From an uncultured bacterium (lineage in GTDB: Bacteria > Bacillota > Clostridia > Oscillospirales > Acutalibacteraceae): a stretch of 6,664 bases of DNA. The DNA lies in NCBI GenBank assembly GCA_945949625.1, contig CAMFFI010000059.1, positions 1-6,664 on the forward strand, in the 5' to 3' direction. The translations under genes were made by a program, and so were the position numbers. Every line of letters starts with the position of its first letter. The stretch's first letter is position 1. The notes beneath the pieces were generated by a model. The model saw nothing but the letters and a program-made list of their open reading frames with translations, searched no databases and was not told the origin of the DNA. Positions 1 to 5,791 of the stretch are shown here, one piece after another.

Positions 1-453
1 GGAAAAATAAAAAGATATTTTCAGTATTTTTGGACTATGATTTATTCTCTTTTTCTTGCACAGGTAGTTCCCGAAAATCACGGTGGTCTGTTAAGCTTAG
101 GAAGTAAAGCGCTGCTTAAAATATTCAGAAAAAAGAAAACACGCAATAAAATCTGGAGATTTGCAGAAAAAAAGATGACTAAATACAGCTTTGAAACCAG
201 TGAATATGTGACGGAGCTTTGTGCAGGTCCTCATTTTATGACCTATAAATATCCAAAGAGAATATACGAAGGTACAGCAGAGGTTGAATTTGAAGGCCTT
301 AAAATGCCGGTTATGAAAGGATATGACGAATATCTGACCATCGTTTTCGGCGATTATATGAAAGAACCGCCTAAGGAAAAACAGGTTCCTCACCACGATA
401 TTGCCTATCTTGATTTAAACACTCCCTGCATAAAGCAAGAGGGCTCTGCTTAA
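1..453 (+). CDS. LicD family phosphotransferase, C-terminal part (5' end outside the window)
   Basis: The frame is open from base 1, so the visible 150 residues are the C-terminal portion of a longer protein; LicD proteins are usually about 250-300 residues. The methionine at base 37 is internal, has no ribosome site, and should not be taken as the start. The recognisable part is the LicD tail: YKYPKRIYEGTAEVEFEG, then MPVMKGYDEYLTIVFGDYM, then EPPKEKQVPHHDIAYLDLN. This matches the family pattern of a glycine-tyrosine 'YDEYL..xFGDYM' followed by 'PP.E....HHD'. LicD proteins transfer phosphocholine or related phospho-groups onto teichoic acids and surface glycans, usually at the cytoplasmic face. 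The substrate here cannot be read from the fragment. The gene ends with TAA and is followed by an unrelated riboflavin-transport unit with its own promoter, so it is probably the last gene of its operon. Family assignment is confident; the exact substrate is unknown. Confidence 0.85.
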   Translation, partial: GKIKRYFQYFWTMIYSLFLAQVVPENHGGLLSLGSKALLKIFRKKKTRNKIWRFAEKKMTKYSFETSEYVTELCAGPHFMTYKYPKRIYEGTAEVEFEGLKMPVMKGYDEYLTIVFGDYMKEPPKEKQVPHHDIAYLDLNTPCIKQEGSA

Positions 454-477
454 AACAGCGAAAAGTGAATTGCTTAT

Positions 478-513
478 TACGTGGAATTAATACACGTATT
501 ATTTATAATTTTT
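478..513 (+). terminator. Possible weak terminator after the licD-like gene
   Basis: A 6-bp perfect stem, TACGTG (478-483) with CACGTA (493-498), closes a 9-base loop and is followed by a T-rich but A-interrupted stretch. It sits 24 bases after the stop codon, where a terminator is expected. The stem is short and AT-rich, so the call is tentative. The rest of 454-544 is AT-rich and holds nothing else I can support. Confidence 0.3.
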
Positions 514-544
514 AATCAATAATTTAAAATTAAGCTATCAGCTA

Positions 545-572
545 TTGACAACAACATATTTTGTAATATAAT
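545..572 (+). promoter_or_regulatory. Consensus sigma-A promoter of ribU
   Basis: TTGACA (545-550) and TATAAT (567-572) are both perfect consensus boxes, separated by 16 bases. Transcription would begin near base 579, a few bases before the first strand of the FMN aptamer at 586. The placement fits a riboswitch that begins almost at the 5' end of its transcript. Confidence 0.85.
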
Positions 573-585
573 AATAACATAAGGT

Positions 586-699
586 TGTCTTCGGGGCGAG
601 GTGTAATTCCTCACCGGCGGTATAGCCCGCTAACAAGCATTTGCTTGCCGAACCTGTGGAATTCAGGTGCCGACGGTATAGTCCGGATGAAAGAAGATA
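586..699 (+). promoter_or_regulatory. FMN riboswitch aptamer (RFN element)
   Basis: The conserved RFN blocks appear in order. They are TCTTCGGGGC at the 5' side, GAGGTG..ATTCCTC, ACCGGCGGTATAGCCCGC, a short variable AAGC/GCTT arm, ACCTGTGGAATTCAGGT, GCCGACGGTATAGTCCGGATG, and the closing GAAGATA. P1 pairs TGTCTTC (586-592) with GAAGATA (693-699) through 7 bp including one G-U. RFN elements bind flavin mononucleotide and shut off riboflavin synthesis or uptake genes. A strong terminator follows 49 bases later and then ribU, so it should reduce ribU transcription when FMN is plentiful. I did not find a convincing antiterminator pairing for it. A GCTGCG/CGCGGC hairpin (709-714 with 724-729) lies between aptamer and terminator. 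Confidence 0.97.
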
Positions 700-747
700 C
701 ATATACTTGCTGCGTTGTTTTTTCGCGGCATATATTTGTATATAAGT

Positions 748-782
748 ACCCCGTTACGTTTTTGTAACGGGGTTTTCTTTTT
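748..782 (+). terminator. Intrinsic terminator of the FMN riboswitch
   Basis: A 10-bp perfect stem pairs ACCCCGTTAC (748-757) with GTAACGGGGT (764-773) around a 6-base loop, followed by TTTTCTTTTT. It lies between the FMN aptamer and the ribU ribosome site, which is the standard expression platform for premature termination. Confidence 0.93.
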
Positions 783-819
783 CCCTGAAATCTTAAATAA
801 TTTTAAAGGAGAAAAACTT

Positions 820-1470
820 ATGTCAACCATTCAAAACAATCAGAAAAAAAGCAATATCACAAAGCTCACCGTTACGGCTATGCTTACTGCAATCGCCGTT
901 GTGCTGCAGTATATTGAGGTTTCAATACCGCTTGTTCCGTCGTTTTTAAAGCTTGATTTTTCGGATATTCCCGAGCTTATCGGCGCTTTTGTTATCAGTC
1001 CCTTATACGGTGTTATAATTTGCCTTCTGAAAAACCTCATTCACCTTCCTATGACAAGCTCCGTAGGCGTAGGCGAGCTTTCAAACTTTATACTGGGTGC
1101 CTCCTTCGTCTTTATTGCAGGAATTATTTACAAGCATAAAAAAACCAAAAAGAACGCTCTTACCGCCTGTCTGACAGGTGCAATTTCAATGGCAGTTATA
1201 AGCGTTATTACAAACTACTTTATAGTGTACCCTGTTTATGCTCAGCTCTGGGCAGGCGGAGATATGCAGATAATTATAAATATGTATAAGACTATACTGC
1301 CTGCATCCGATACTCTGTTAAAATCCTTAGTGATTTTTAACCTGCCCTTTACCTTTGTTAAAGGCATAATCGTTGCCGTTATAACAATGATAATTTACAA
1401 GCCTTTATCAAACCTTATTGTAAGAATGAACAACTCATTTTCAAAAAAGAAGTTGACAAATAAAGAATAA
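820..1470 (+). CDS. ribU: Riboflavin ECF transporter substrate-binding subunit RibU
   Basis: This 216-residue membrane protein is the S component that captures riboflavin outside the cell and hands it to a shared ECF energising module (EcfT plus two ATPases), which is not encoded here. The frame is open further upstream, but ATG 820 is chosen because AAAGGAG (805-811) sits 8 bases before it and the upstream extension crosses the riboswitch terminator. Family marks include FLKLDFSDIPELIGAF (about residues 42-57), a KN pair at 71-72, GELSNFILG (85-93) and the C-terminal NLPFTFVKG (174-182). About six hydrophobic segments span residues 17-198, ending in a basic tail; length is typical. The FMN riboswitch upstream independently supports riboflavin as the substrate. 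One oddity: the position three before Lys181, normally Asn in the RibU ligand pocket as I recall it, is Thr178. Asn132 may correspond to another binding residue. Confidence 0.95.
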   Translation: MSTIQNNQKKSNITKLTVTAMLTAIAVVLQYIEVSIPLVPSFLKLDFSDIPELIGAFVISPLYGVIICLLKNLIHLPMTSSVGVGELSNFILGASFVFIAGIIYKHKKTKKNALTACLTGAISMAVISVITNYFIVYPVYAQLWAGGDMQIIINMYKTILPASDTLLKSLVIFNLPFTFVKGIIVAVITMIIYKPLSNLIVRMNNSFSKKKLTNKE

Positions 1471-1480
1471 GTGATATACT
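1453..1480 (+). promoter_or_regulatory. folT promoter overlapping the 3' end of ribU
   Basis: TTGACA (1453-1458) and TATACT (1475-1480) are separated by 16 bases. The -35 box and most of the spacer are coding sequence for the last residues of RibU (KKLTNKE), and the -10 box lies just past the ribU stop. Transcription would begin near 1487, just ahead of the THF riboswitch. This lets folT respond to folate independently of the FMN switch, though readthrough from ribU remains possible because no strong terminator lies between the genes. Confidence 0.75.
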
Positions 1481-1487
1481 TGTCAGG

Positions 1488-1532
1488 TAAGCAATTATTA
1501 AATATAATTCAGTCAGAAATTGCTTAATTTTC
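1488..1532 (+). other. Hairpin at the predicted 5' end of the folT leader
   Basis: TAAGCAATT (1488-1496) and AATTGCTTA (1518-1526) form a perfect 9-bp stem around a 21-base loop, followed by ATTTTC. It starts at the predicted transcription start of folT and ends 6 bases before the THF aptamer. It could be a stabilising 5'-terminal hairpin on the folT mRNA, or a weak terminator for ribU; the T run is short, so I favour neither strongly. Confidence 0.45.
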
Positions 1533-1628
1533 ACAGAGTAGAATTTTGTGCGTGAAGTGTCCTTTGAACGGGGAGTTGTCAAAGGAACGAAAGGATTATC
1601 CTGCGGTACAAAATTCGCATCCCGCTGT
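1533..1628 (+). promoter_or_regulatory. Tetrahydrofolate (THF) riboswitch aptamer
   Basis: The sequence follows the THF riboswitch plan closely. P1 is ACAG (1533-1536) with CTGT (1625-1628), followed by the conserved AGTAGA. P2 is AATTTTGT (1542-1549) with ACAAAATT (1608-1615). The conserved core CGTGAAGTG leads into P3, TCCTTTG (1560-1566) with CAAAGGA (1580-1586). The P3 loop CGGG (1569-1572) can form the pseudoknot with CCCG (1621-1624). The class senses reduced folates and is known upstream of folT and folate genes in Firmicutes. Here it precedes folT directly. The layout predicts lower folT expression when folate is abundant. Confidence 0.93.
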
Positions 1629-1650
1629 TACTTTAGGACTTCACGGCGGG
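1621..1650 (+). promoter_or_regulatory. Antiterminator hairpin of the THF riboswitch
   Basis: CCCGCTGT (1621-1628) can pair over 8 bp, with one G-U, with ACGGCGGG (1643-1650). The first arm is exactly the pseudoknot strand plus the 3' strand of aptamer P1. The second arm contains five of the eight bases in the terminator's 5' arm. Aptamer folding and antitermination are therefore mutually exclusive, as expected of a transcriptional OFF switch. A further 8-base complement, CGTGAAGT (1551-1558) with ACTTCACG (1638-1645), could also hold the ligand-free core open. Confidence 0.7.
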
Positions 1651-1678
1651 CAGATGTTTTCTGTCCGCTTTTTATTTT
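1646..1678 (+). terminator. Intrinsic terminator of the THF riboswitch
   Basis: GCGGGCAG (1646-1653) pairs with CTGTCCGC (1661-1668) over 8 bp including one G-U, with a 7-base loop, followed by TTTTTATTTT. It lies between the aptamer and folT and competes with the antiterminator at 1621-1650. Confidence 0.88.
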
Positions 1679-1686
1679 AAAATCTG

Positions 1687-1724
1687 ACCTCCTATTGTAA
1701 CAACAAACAACAGGAGGTTTTTTT
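1687..1724 (+). promoter_or_regulatory. Hairpin sequestering the folT ribosome site
   Basis: ACCTCCTATTGT (1687-1698) pairs with ACAACAGGAGGT (1707-1718) over 12 positions, with a single A-C mismatch and an 8-base loop. The folT Shine-Dalgarno AGGAGG (1712-1717) is wholly inside the 3' arm. Seven T residues (1718-1724) follow and run directly into the ATG at 1725. The structure can therefore block ribosome entry, and it also has the form of an intrinsic terminator. It does not overlap the aptamer, so its link to ligand binding is unclear. Confidence 0.8.
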
Positions 1725-2276
1725 ATGAACACACTAAGAAACATCAGACAATCAGCATTAGAGCTTAAGAGTATTCACGCTCTTACTCTGTGCGCAGTAC
1801 TTCTCGCTCTGAGGGTAGTTCTCGGCTTTGTAAGCGTTGGAACAGATACCTACCGCATAACCTTCTCCCACCTGCCGGTATTCATCTGCTCTTATATTTT
1901 CGGACCTGTACCCGGAGCTATTGTAGGCGGACTGGGCGACATTATTACTTTAATTGTTAAGCCTACCGGACCGCTTAACATAGGCATTACTTTCAGTGAA
2001 ATGATGGTAGGTTTTATTTCGGGACTTTTTCTTTACAAGCACAAGGCAAATATTATAAGAACAATATTATCCTGCCTGACAGTTGCAGTTATCTGCAGTC
2101 TTGGAATAACAACTGTAAGCATACTGATGATGTATAATATACCTGACCCTTGGATAATGTTTATGGGAAGAGTTACAACCAACGCTATAACTGTTCCTGT
2201 TAATATAATCCTGCTTTTTGCCTGCCAGCAGATTATTCAGCGTATTCATCTGCCGAATCTGAACATTGTAAAATAA
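1725..2276 (+). CDS. folT: Folate ECF transporter substrate-binding subunit FolT
   Basis: This 183-residue membrane protein is the S component that binds folate and delivers it to the shared ECF module encoded elsewhere. The ATG follows AGGAGG by 7 bases. The central signature is YIFGPVPGAIVGGLGDIITLIVKPTGPLNIGITFSE (about residues 57-92), which matches the FolT pattern of a GP..GA.VG...D segment followed by PTG....G.T.S. Around five or six hydrophobic segments cover residues 16-170, and a conserved-looking Arg149 starts the last third (GRVTTNAITVPVN). Length is normal for the family. The THF riboswitch immediately upstream gives independent support for a folate substrate. The gene has its own promoter and lies downstream of ribU in the same direction; a terminator closes the unit. 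Related S components (PanT, ThiT, QueT) are less likely given the riboswitch and motif. Confidence 0.94.
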   Translation: MNTLRNIRQSALELKSIHALTLCAVLLALRVVLGFVSVGTDTYRITFSHLPVFICSYIFGPVPGAIVGGLGDIITLIVKPTGPLNIGITFSEMMVGFISGLFLYKHKANIIRTILSCLTVAVICSLGITTVSILMMYNIPDPWIMFMGRVTTNAITVPVNIILLFACQQIIQRIHLPNLNIVK

Positions 2277-2312
2277 TTTAATTTACGTATTATAAACTTA
2301 ATAACACTTAAC

Positions 2313-2351
2313 AAAAACAAATACCACCCGAATCGGGTGGTATTTGCTTTT
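2313..2351. terminator. Bidirectional terminator between folT and the dockerin gene
   Basis: A 13-bp perfect stem pairs 2318-2330 with 2334-2346 (core ACCACCCG/CGGGTGGT) around a 3-base AAT loop. The plus strand continues into GCTTTT, and the minus strand reads into TTTTTGT. It sits 42 bases after the folT stop and 66 bases after the stop of the convergent gene, so it probably serves both. Confidence 0.9.
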
Positions 2352-2411
2352 ATCAGAACATTAATACCATAAAAGGAGTATTACAATTAAAAGTTTAAAC
2401 CGAAGTTAAGG

Positions 2412-5400
2412 CTAAAATTCCGCAAGATTAATTTGTATTGCAGTTACATCAACAATGTTTACCTTACCGTCTTTGTTGAAGTCGGCAACTTCCAGGTTCA
2501 GCTCGTCGCTTTTCATTAGTTTTGCAAGCCAGAACTGAATTACAGTTGCGTCTTTAATAGTTAATTCACCGTCACCGTCAACATCGCCCAAAACCTCAGC
2601 CTGTTTTTCCGGCGTCATTGTAATCCCTGTTTTAACATCAAATCCGTAAACATAATCAGGGTCGTTATTTGTAAATGAAACCTCGTTCCCGTTGATTTTA
2701 AGCTTCGTGTTCGGACCGAAATACCAACCCTCATCGTTGCCTTTCTGATTATTTATGATAACAAGATTATAATTGTAGCTTTTGTTTTTATCAAAGGCAG
2801 TTATATCCTTATCATCTCCGTGATGTTCAGAATCGTTAAACCATTCGTCTGAGCGCGTCCATTCGCCATCAGTTCTCCATTCTTCAAAAACCAAGACATA
2901 CGGAGCGTCTTTGGGTGTTGTACCTGTGAACACAGGCTTATCGCCGTCCTTGAAGGTCAAGGTTGCGTTGTTGATTTCAACAACCGGGATTTCCTTTTGC
3001 GGGACATACTTTATAAACGCCACCACGGTCAGATCTGTTCCAATCTGCAATGCGACACCGGTTTCACCGGAGTGCGGATATTCAACTTCAAGCCCATTCA
3101 CCTTCAATTTGGTGTTGGGACCGAAAACATACCCTTGTGCAGCCGCTTCATCCGTCAGTTTCAGATAAAGCTGGTAGGTATATTCCATATTCTTCTTAAA
3201 GGTAGAAATCAATCCGTCGCACCAGCCTCGCTCAACATAAGCACTGTTCCAATAATCGGAGCTGCAAATGAATTCATTATCTGCACCGAACCAGCCTTCA
3301 TATTCGATGACATACGGAGCGCCGTCGGGTGTTGTACCGGTAAATACGGGTTCGTCGCCTGCACAGATGCTGATGGTTGCGTCGTCGATTTCAATCATCT
3401 CAATTTCCTTTTGTGTGGCAGGCTTTGTCGGATTCATAAATTTTCCCGGGCCTATCATAAGGCTTTTTCCATCCAGAATTACTTCACTTTTGTCAGTGAA
3501 GTCTTCCCCGTTCAGCATGACGGAAAGAGCATCTTTTGAGGCAAAGGTATAGTTTTCATTTGCTTGTGCGATAACGCTGTAAGAATAGGTTTTGCCCTCT
3601 TCAAAGGCGGTAATCTTCTGGCTCTCCGGAACGCGGCTCATCTTTTCCACATCGGAATACCAGAACTTAACCGGCTCTAAGCCCTCCTCGGTCTGAGTCC
3701 ATTCCTCCCAATATTCATAGAAGGTATAGGCTTCGTCATCGCCTTTTGTTGCTGTTGCTTTCGGCTCTTCACCGACGGTGCAGGATGCAGGAGCGTTGTT
3801 GATAACCACATCTGTAATTTCTGTGACAGGTACTTCATCTGTGATTATATCCGCATACTCAGGCATATATTTTTCCTTGAATTTGTCAACCAAGGAACTG
3901 TCAACATAAATTACAAGGTTCGGACTGCACTGTTCAAAAGCACCCGTCCCTACGTATAAAGAATCTGCAGAGCTTGTTTTTTCAAATTTCACCTTCTCTA
4001 AACTTGTGCAATTTTTAAATGCCCAATTATGCATATACGCAAACTTCTCGGGGAAAGTAATTTGTCTGAGCGACGAGCAATTCTCAAAAGCAGAGTTTGA
4101 AATATTGGTTACTCCCGGCATTTCAACTGTCTGTAATGAAGAACAATTCATAAATGTACAAGAATTAATATATTTTACAGTATCGGACAATACCACGCTC
4201 TTCAAATTTATACAATCGGAGAATAACGACCTATCGACGCTTGTAACATCACCGCCGATAAAAAGTGATTTTAACTTTGCTTTACATTCGCCGTTAGTGG
4301 AAGAACAAAGTTTATTCCAGCCCGAAATGCCCTTATTGTTAACAATTTTCAACTCACCTGTTGCCTCGTCAAAGCGGAAGCCGTTTGCTTCAAGCTCTTC
4401 GTCGGTTTCTTCCGCCCACTTTGCATAAAGCTGAATGTCATAGCCGCTTGTGTTATTCATCCAGTCGTAATTGCTTGTGTCCTCAATTAAGCTGTCATAA
4501 AGAGCAGACGGCTTATAGCACCAGCCTGCAAATGTATATCCCTCACGCTCGGGAACATAATCGCCTATATCGAAAAAGCTTTCACTTTTCGTATTAAGCT
4601 CATATATAGCCGATTTCTCGCCGTCCATAGTTCCGCCGTTGGGATTAAAGGTAACGGTATATCCCCTTTTAAAAGTTGGAAACAGGGTTTCATCACCGAA
4701 ATTGTAGCCTGCATTTGCTAAGTTGTTCGCCCAGTCAAAGGTAAGAACTGTTGTATCGCCGACCTTTGTCTTGTCAGCAAAGGACATTCCTCCAACCCAA
4801 TTATCAAAATGATAGCCCGGTCTAACTAAATTAGGCAAAGTAATCTTTTGCTCCTCGGGCTTAATATAGTAGCGGTCAGGCAGTCCTACCTCTTCACCAT
4901 CAAGCAAATCATCATAGGATATTGTATAATAAGGCTCGTAAAATTTTATTGTAAAGTCACTTTTATGCGTTGAAGCCGCCTCAACTATGGGCGTCAAACC
5001 GTATTCTCCGCCGTATAATATGCCCTCACTTTTCGTAGAGGTTGTTCTAACCTGCTGAAGAACGATAGGCGTACTTGTGTTATTAACATAGCCGACTGTC
5101 ACCGTTGTTTCTTTATTCAGAGCTTCCTGTAATGCCTGCTTCAGCTTTTCCCGAAGCTCCGGGTCCTCACACTGCGCATACTGCTCCAGTACGCCGTTTA
5201 AATCGCCCCTCTCATATGCCATTTTAATGACATTATAAGTATTCGTTATGCTTGGCTCAATCCCCGAAACATCAGCCGTGTTTCTCACTAATTTGGAGAT
5301 TATCTGCACATCCCCCTTTTCAAGCGACGCATTATACAGCCAGCAATTAGTAACATCCTGACCGTAATAACCCACGGTATGAAAAGACTCATATGACGGT

Positions 5401-5516
5401 TCAATACTGAAAACTTCGCCCGGCATAATAAGCTCTTTGGAAATATCGTAGTTGTTGCCTGCATTCATACAATGACCTTGAGATGCAGTGCTGATGGAAT
5501 TTTCCTGTACCTCCAT
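2412..5516 (-). CDS. Large multidomain dockerin protein with InlB-type and leucine-rich repeats; no visible signal peptide
   Basis: The product has 1034 residues. Residues 1-190 resemble nothing I recognise and include an acidic helical stretch near 100-136. Residues 198-368 hold InlB B-like repeats, seen in YTVTFNPNGGTMDG (286-299), EGYTFAGWCY (325-334) and IQLYAKWAEE (361-370). Residues 414-550 form a BspA-like leucine-rich repeat block with recurring 'FxNCSSLxxVxxP' units. Three related modules follow at about 564-698, 704-838 and 842-968. Residues 976-1034 are a type I dockerin with two calcium loops, DVDGDGELTIKD and DFNKDGKVNIVD, which would dock onto a cohesin. Such proteins are secreted or surface-bound adhesion, glycan or host-interaction factors; no catalytic domain is visible. 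The ATG has no upstream ribosome site, an in-frame TAA lies at 5553-5555, and no N-terminal signal is present, so the start may be truncated or wrong. The alternative ATG at Met17 has an AAGG seven bases upstream. Confidence 0.88.
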   Translation of the reverse strand: MEVQENSISTASQGHCMNAGNNYDISKELIMPGEVFSIEPSYESFHTVGYYGQDVTNCWLYNASLEKGDVQIISKLVRNTADVSGIEPSITNTYNVIKMAYERGDLNGVLEQYAQCEDPELREKLKQALQEALNKETTVTVGYVNNTSTPIVLQQVRTTSTKSEGILYGGEYGLTPIVEAASTHKSDFTIKFYEPYYTISYDDLLDGEEVGLPDRYYIKPEEQKITLPNLVRPGYHFDNWVGGMSFADKTKVGDTTVLTFDWANNLANAGYNFGDETLFPTFKRGYTVTFNPNGGTMDGEKSAIYELNTKSESFFDIGDYVPEREGYTFAGWCYKPSALYDSLIEDTSNYDWMNNTSGYDIQLYAKWAEETDEELEANGFRFDEATGELKIVNNKGISGWNKLCSSTNGECKAKLKSLFIGGDVTSVDRSLFSDCINLKSVVLSDTVKYINSCTFMNCSSLQTVEMPGVTNISNSAFENCSSLRQITFPEKFAYMHNWAFKNCTSLEKVKFEKTSSADSLYVGTGAFEQCSPNLVIYVDSSLVDKFKEKYMPEYADIITDEVPVTEITDVVINNAPASCTVGEEPKATATKGDDEAYTFYEYWEEWTQTEEGLEPVKFWYSDVEKMSRVPESQKITAFEEGKTYSYSVIAQANENYTFASKDALSVMLNGEDFTDKSEVILDGKSLMIGPGKFMNPTKPATQKEIEMIEIDDATISICAGDEPVFTGTTPDGAPYVIEYEGWFGADNEFICSSDYWNSAYVERGWCDGLISTFKKNMEYTYQLYLKLTDEAAAQGYVFGPNTKLKVNGLEVEYPHSGETGVALQIGTDLTVVAFIKYVPQKEIPVVEINNATLTFKDGDKPVFTGTTPKDAPYVLVFEEWRTDGEWTRSDEWFNDSEHHGDDKDITAFDKNKSYNYNLVIINNQKGNDEGWYFGPNTKLKINGNEVSFTNNDPDYVYGFDVKTGITMTPEKQAEVLGDVDGDGELTIKDATVIQFWLAKLMKSDELNLEVADFNKDGKVNIVDVTAIQINLAEF
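2613..3827 (-). repeat. Three tandem copies of a roughly 135-residue module inside the dockerin protein
   Basis: The copies encode residues 564-698, 704-838 and 842-968. Each starts with an 'EI....I..A' strand and a 'G(D/E).P' turn, continues with an AY..x..E.W segment, then ITAF or ISTF followed by a K..Y.Y strand. Each ends near a LNG/KVNG/KING turn. The ITAF-equivalent residues fall at 635, 770 and 905, an exact 135-residue period. Copies 2 and 3 are closest: both hold PVFTGTTP, FGPNTKLK and shared 12-13 base DNA blocks (for example GACATACGGAGCG at 2895 and 3309). This suggests a fairly recent duplication. The beta-rich look suggests an Ig-like fold, but that is inference. Confidence 0.75.
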
Positions 5517-5611
5517 GGCATTTGTAAGTTTTCGTATAAACAGGGAATTAGATTAATTAACCGTCAAAACCCGTGAAAACAGTTTAAAATTATGAAAATA
5601 TAGGAAACAAG

Positions 5612-5667
5612 CCGATTTTTGAGTGTTAAATCTTTTTAACATCTGGAAATCGGTAAATTTTTTTCAA
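5612..5667 (+). other. Long imperfect hairpin in the leader of the dockerin gene
   Basis: An outer stem CCGATTT (5612-5618) with AAATCGG (5647-5653) and an inner stem TGTTAAA (5624-5630) with TTTAACA (5635-5641) are joined by an internal loop. On the plus strand a run of seven T follows four bases later, so it resembles a plus-strand terminator. On the minus strand no T run follows, and it would instead sit in the 5' leader of the dockerin mRNA. Confidence 0.45.
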
Positions 5668-5684
5668 AATATGTGCAAACAGAA

Positions 5685-5722
5685 AAAAGCCGTCTTTGCA
5701 ATGATTTACAAAGGCGGTTTTT
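5685..5722. terminator. Bidirectional intrinsic terminator
   Basis: A 14-bp stem (5685-5698 with 5709-5722) with two G-U pairs on the plus-strand transcript has the core GCCGTCTTTG/CAAAGGCGG and a 10-base loop. T-rich tails lie on both strands: TTTTTG on plus and TTTTTT on minus. It would stop minus-strand transcription coming from the repressor gene and so separates it from the dockerin gene. Confidence 0.75.
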
Positions 5723-5744
5723 GTTTTGTGAATTTAAAAATCAA

Positions 5745-5788
5745 CTGTTTAAAAGTGTTAAAATCCGCTTTAAATGGTGTTTAAACAG
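5745..5788. repeat. 9-base inverted repeat with 26-base spacer
   Basis: CTGTTTAAA (5745-5753) and TTTAAACAG (5780-5788) are perfect inverted copies. In a minus-strand transcript they would form a 5' hairpin just upstream of the terminator at 5685-5722. In this AT-rich sequence some chance pairing is expected. Confidence 0.5.
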
Positions 5789-5791
5789 ATT

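Noticed and set aside
585..767. A 60-codon frame over the FMN riboswitch
   Set aside because: It lies entirely within the structured FMN aptamer and terminator, has no ribosome site and no protein-like composition.
715..819. A 35-codon N-terminal extension of RibU
   Set aside because: It crosses the riboswitch terminator and lacks a ribosome site, whereas ATG 820 has AAAGGAG at good spacing.
2371..2408. Plus-strand AAAGGAG that might start a small gene
   Set aside because: No ATG, GTG or TTG at usable distance; any frame closes within a few codons.
2911..4597. Several plus-strand frames of 60-180 codons opposite the dockerin gene
   Set aside because: They are antisense shadows of a coherent multidomain protein and show no domain motifs or ribosome sites of their own.
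5533..5567. Promoter for the dockerin gene using minus-strand TTGACG and TATACG
   Set aside because: The spacer is 23 bases, far from the usual 16-18, and no other -10 box falls at the right distance.
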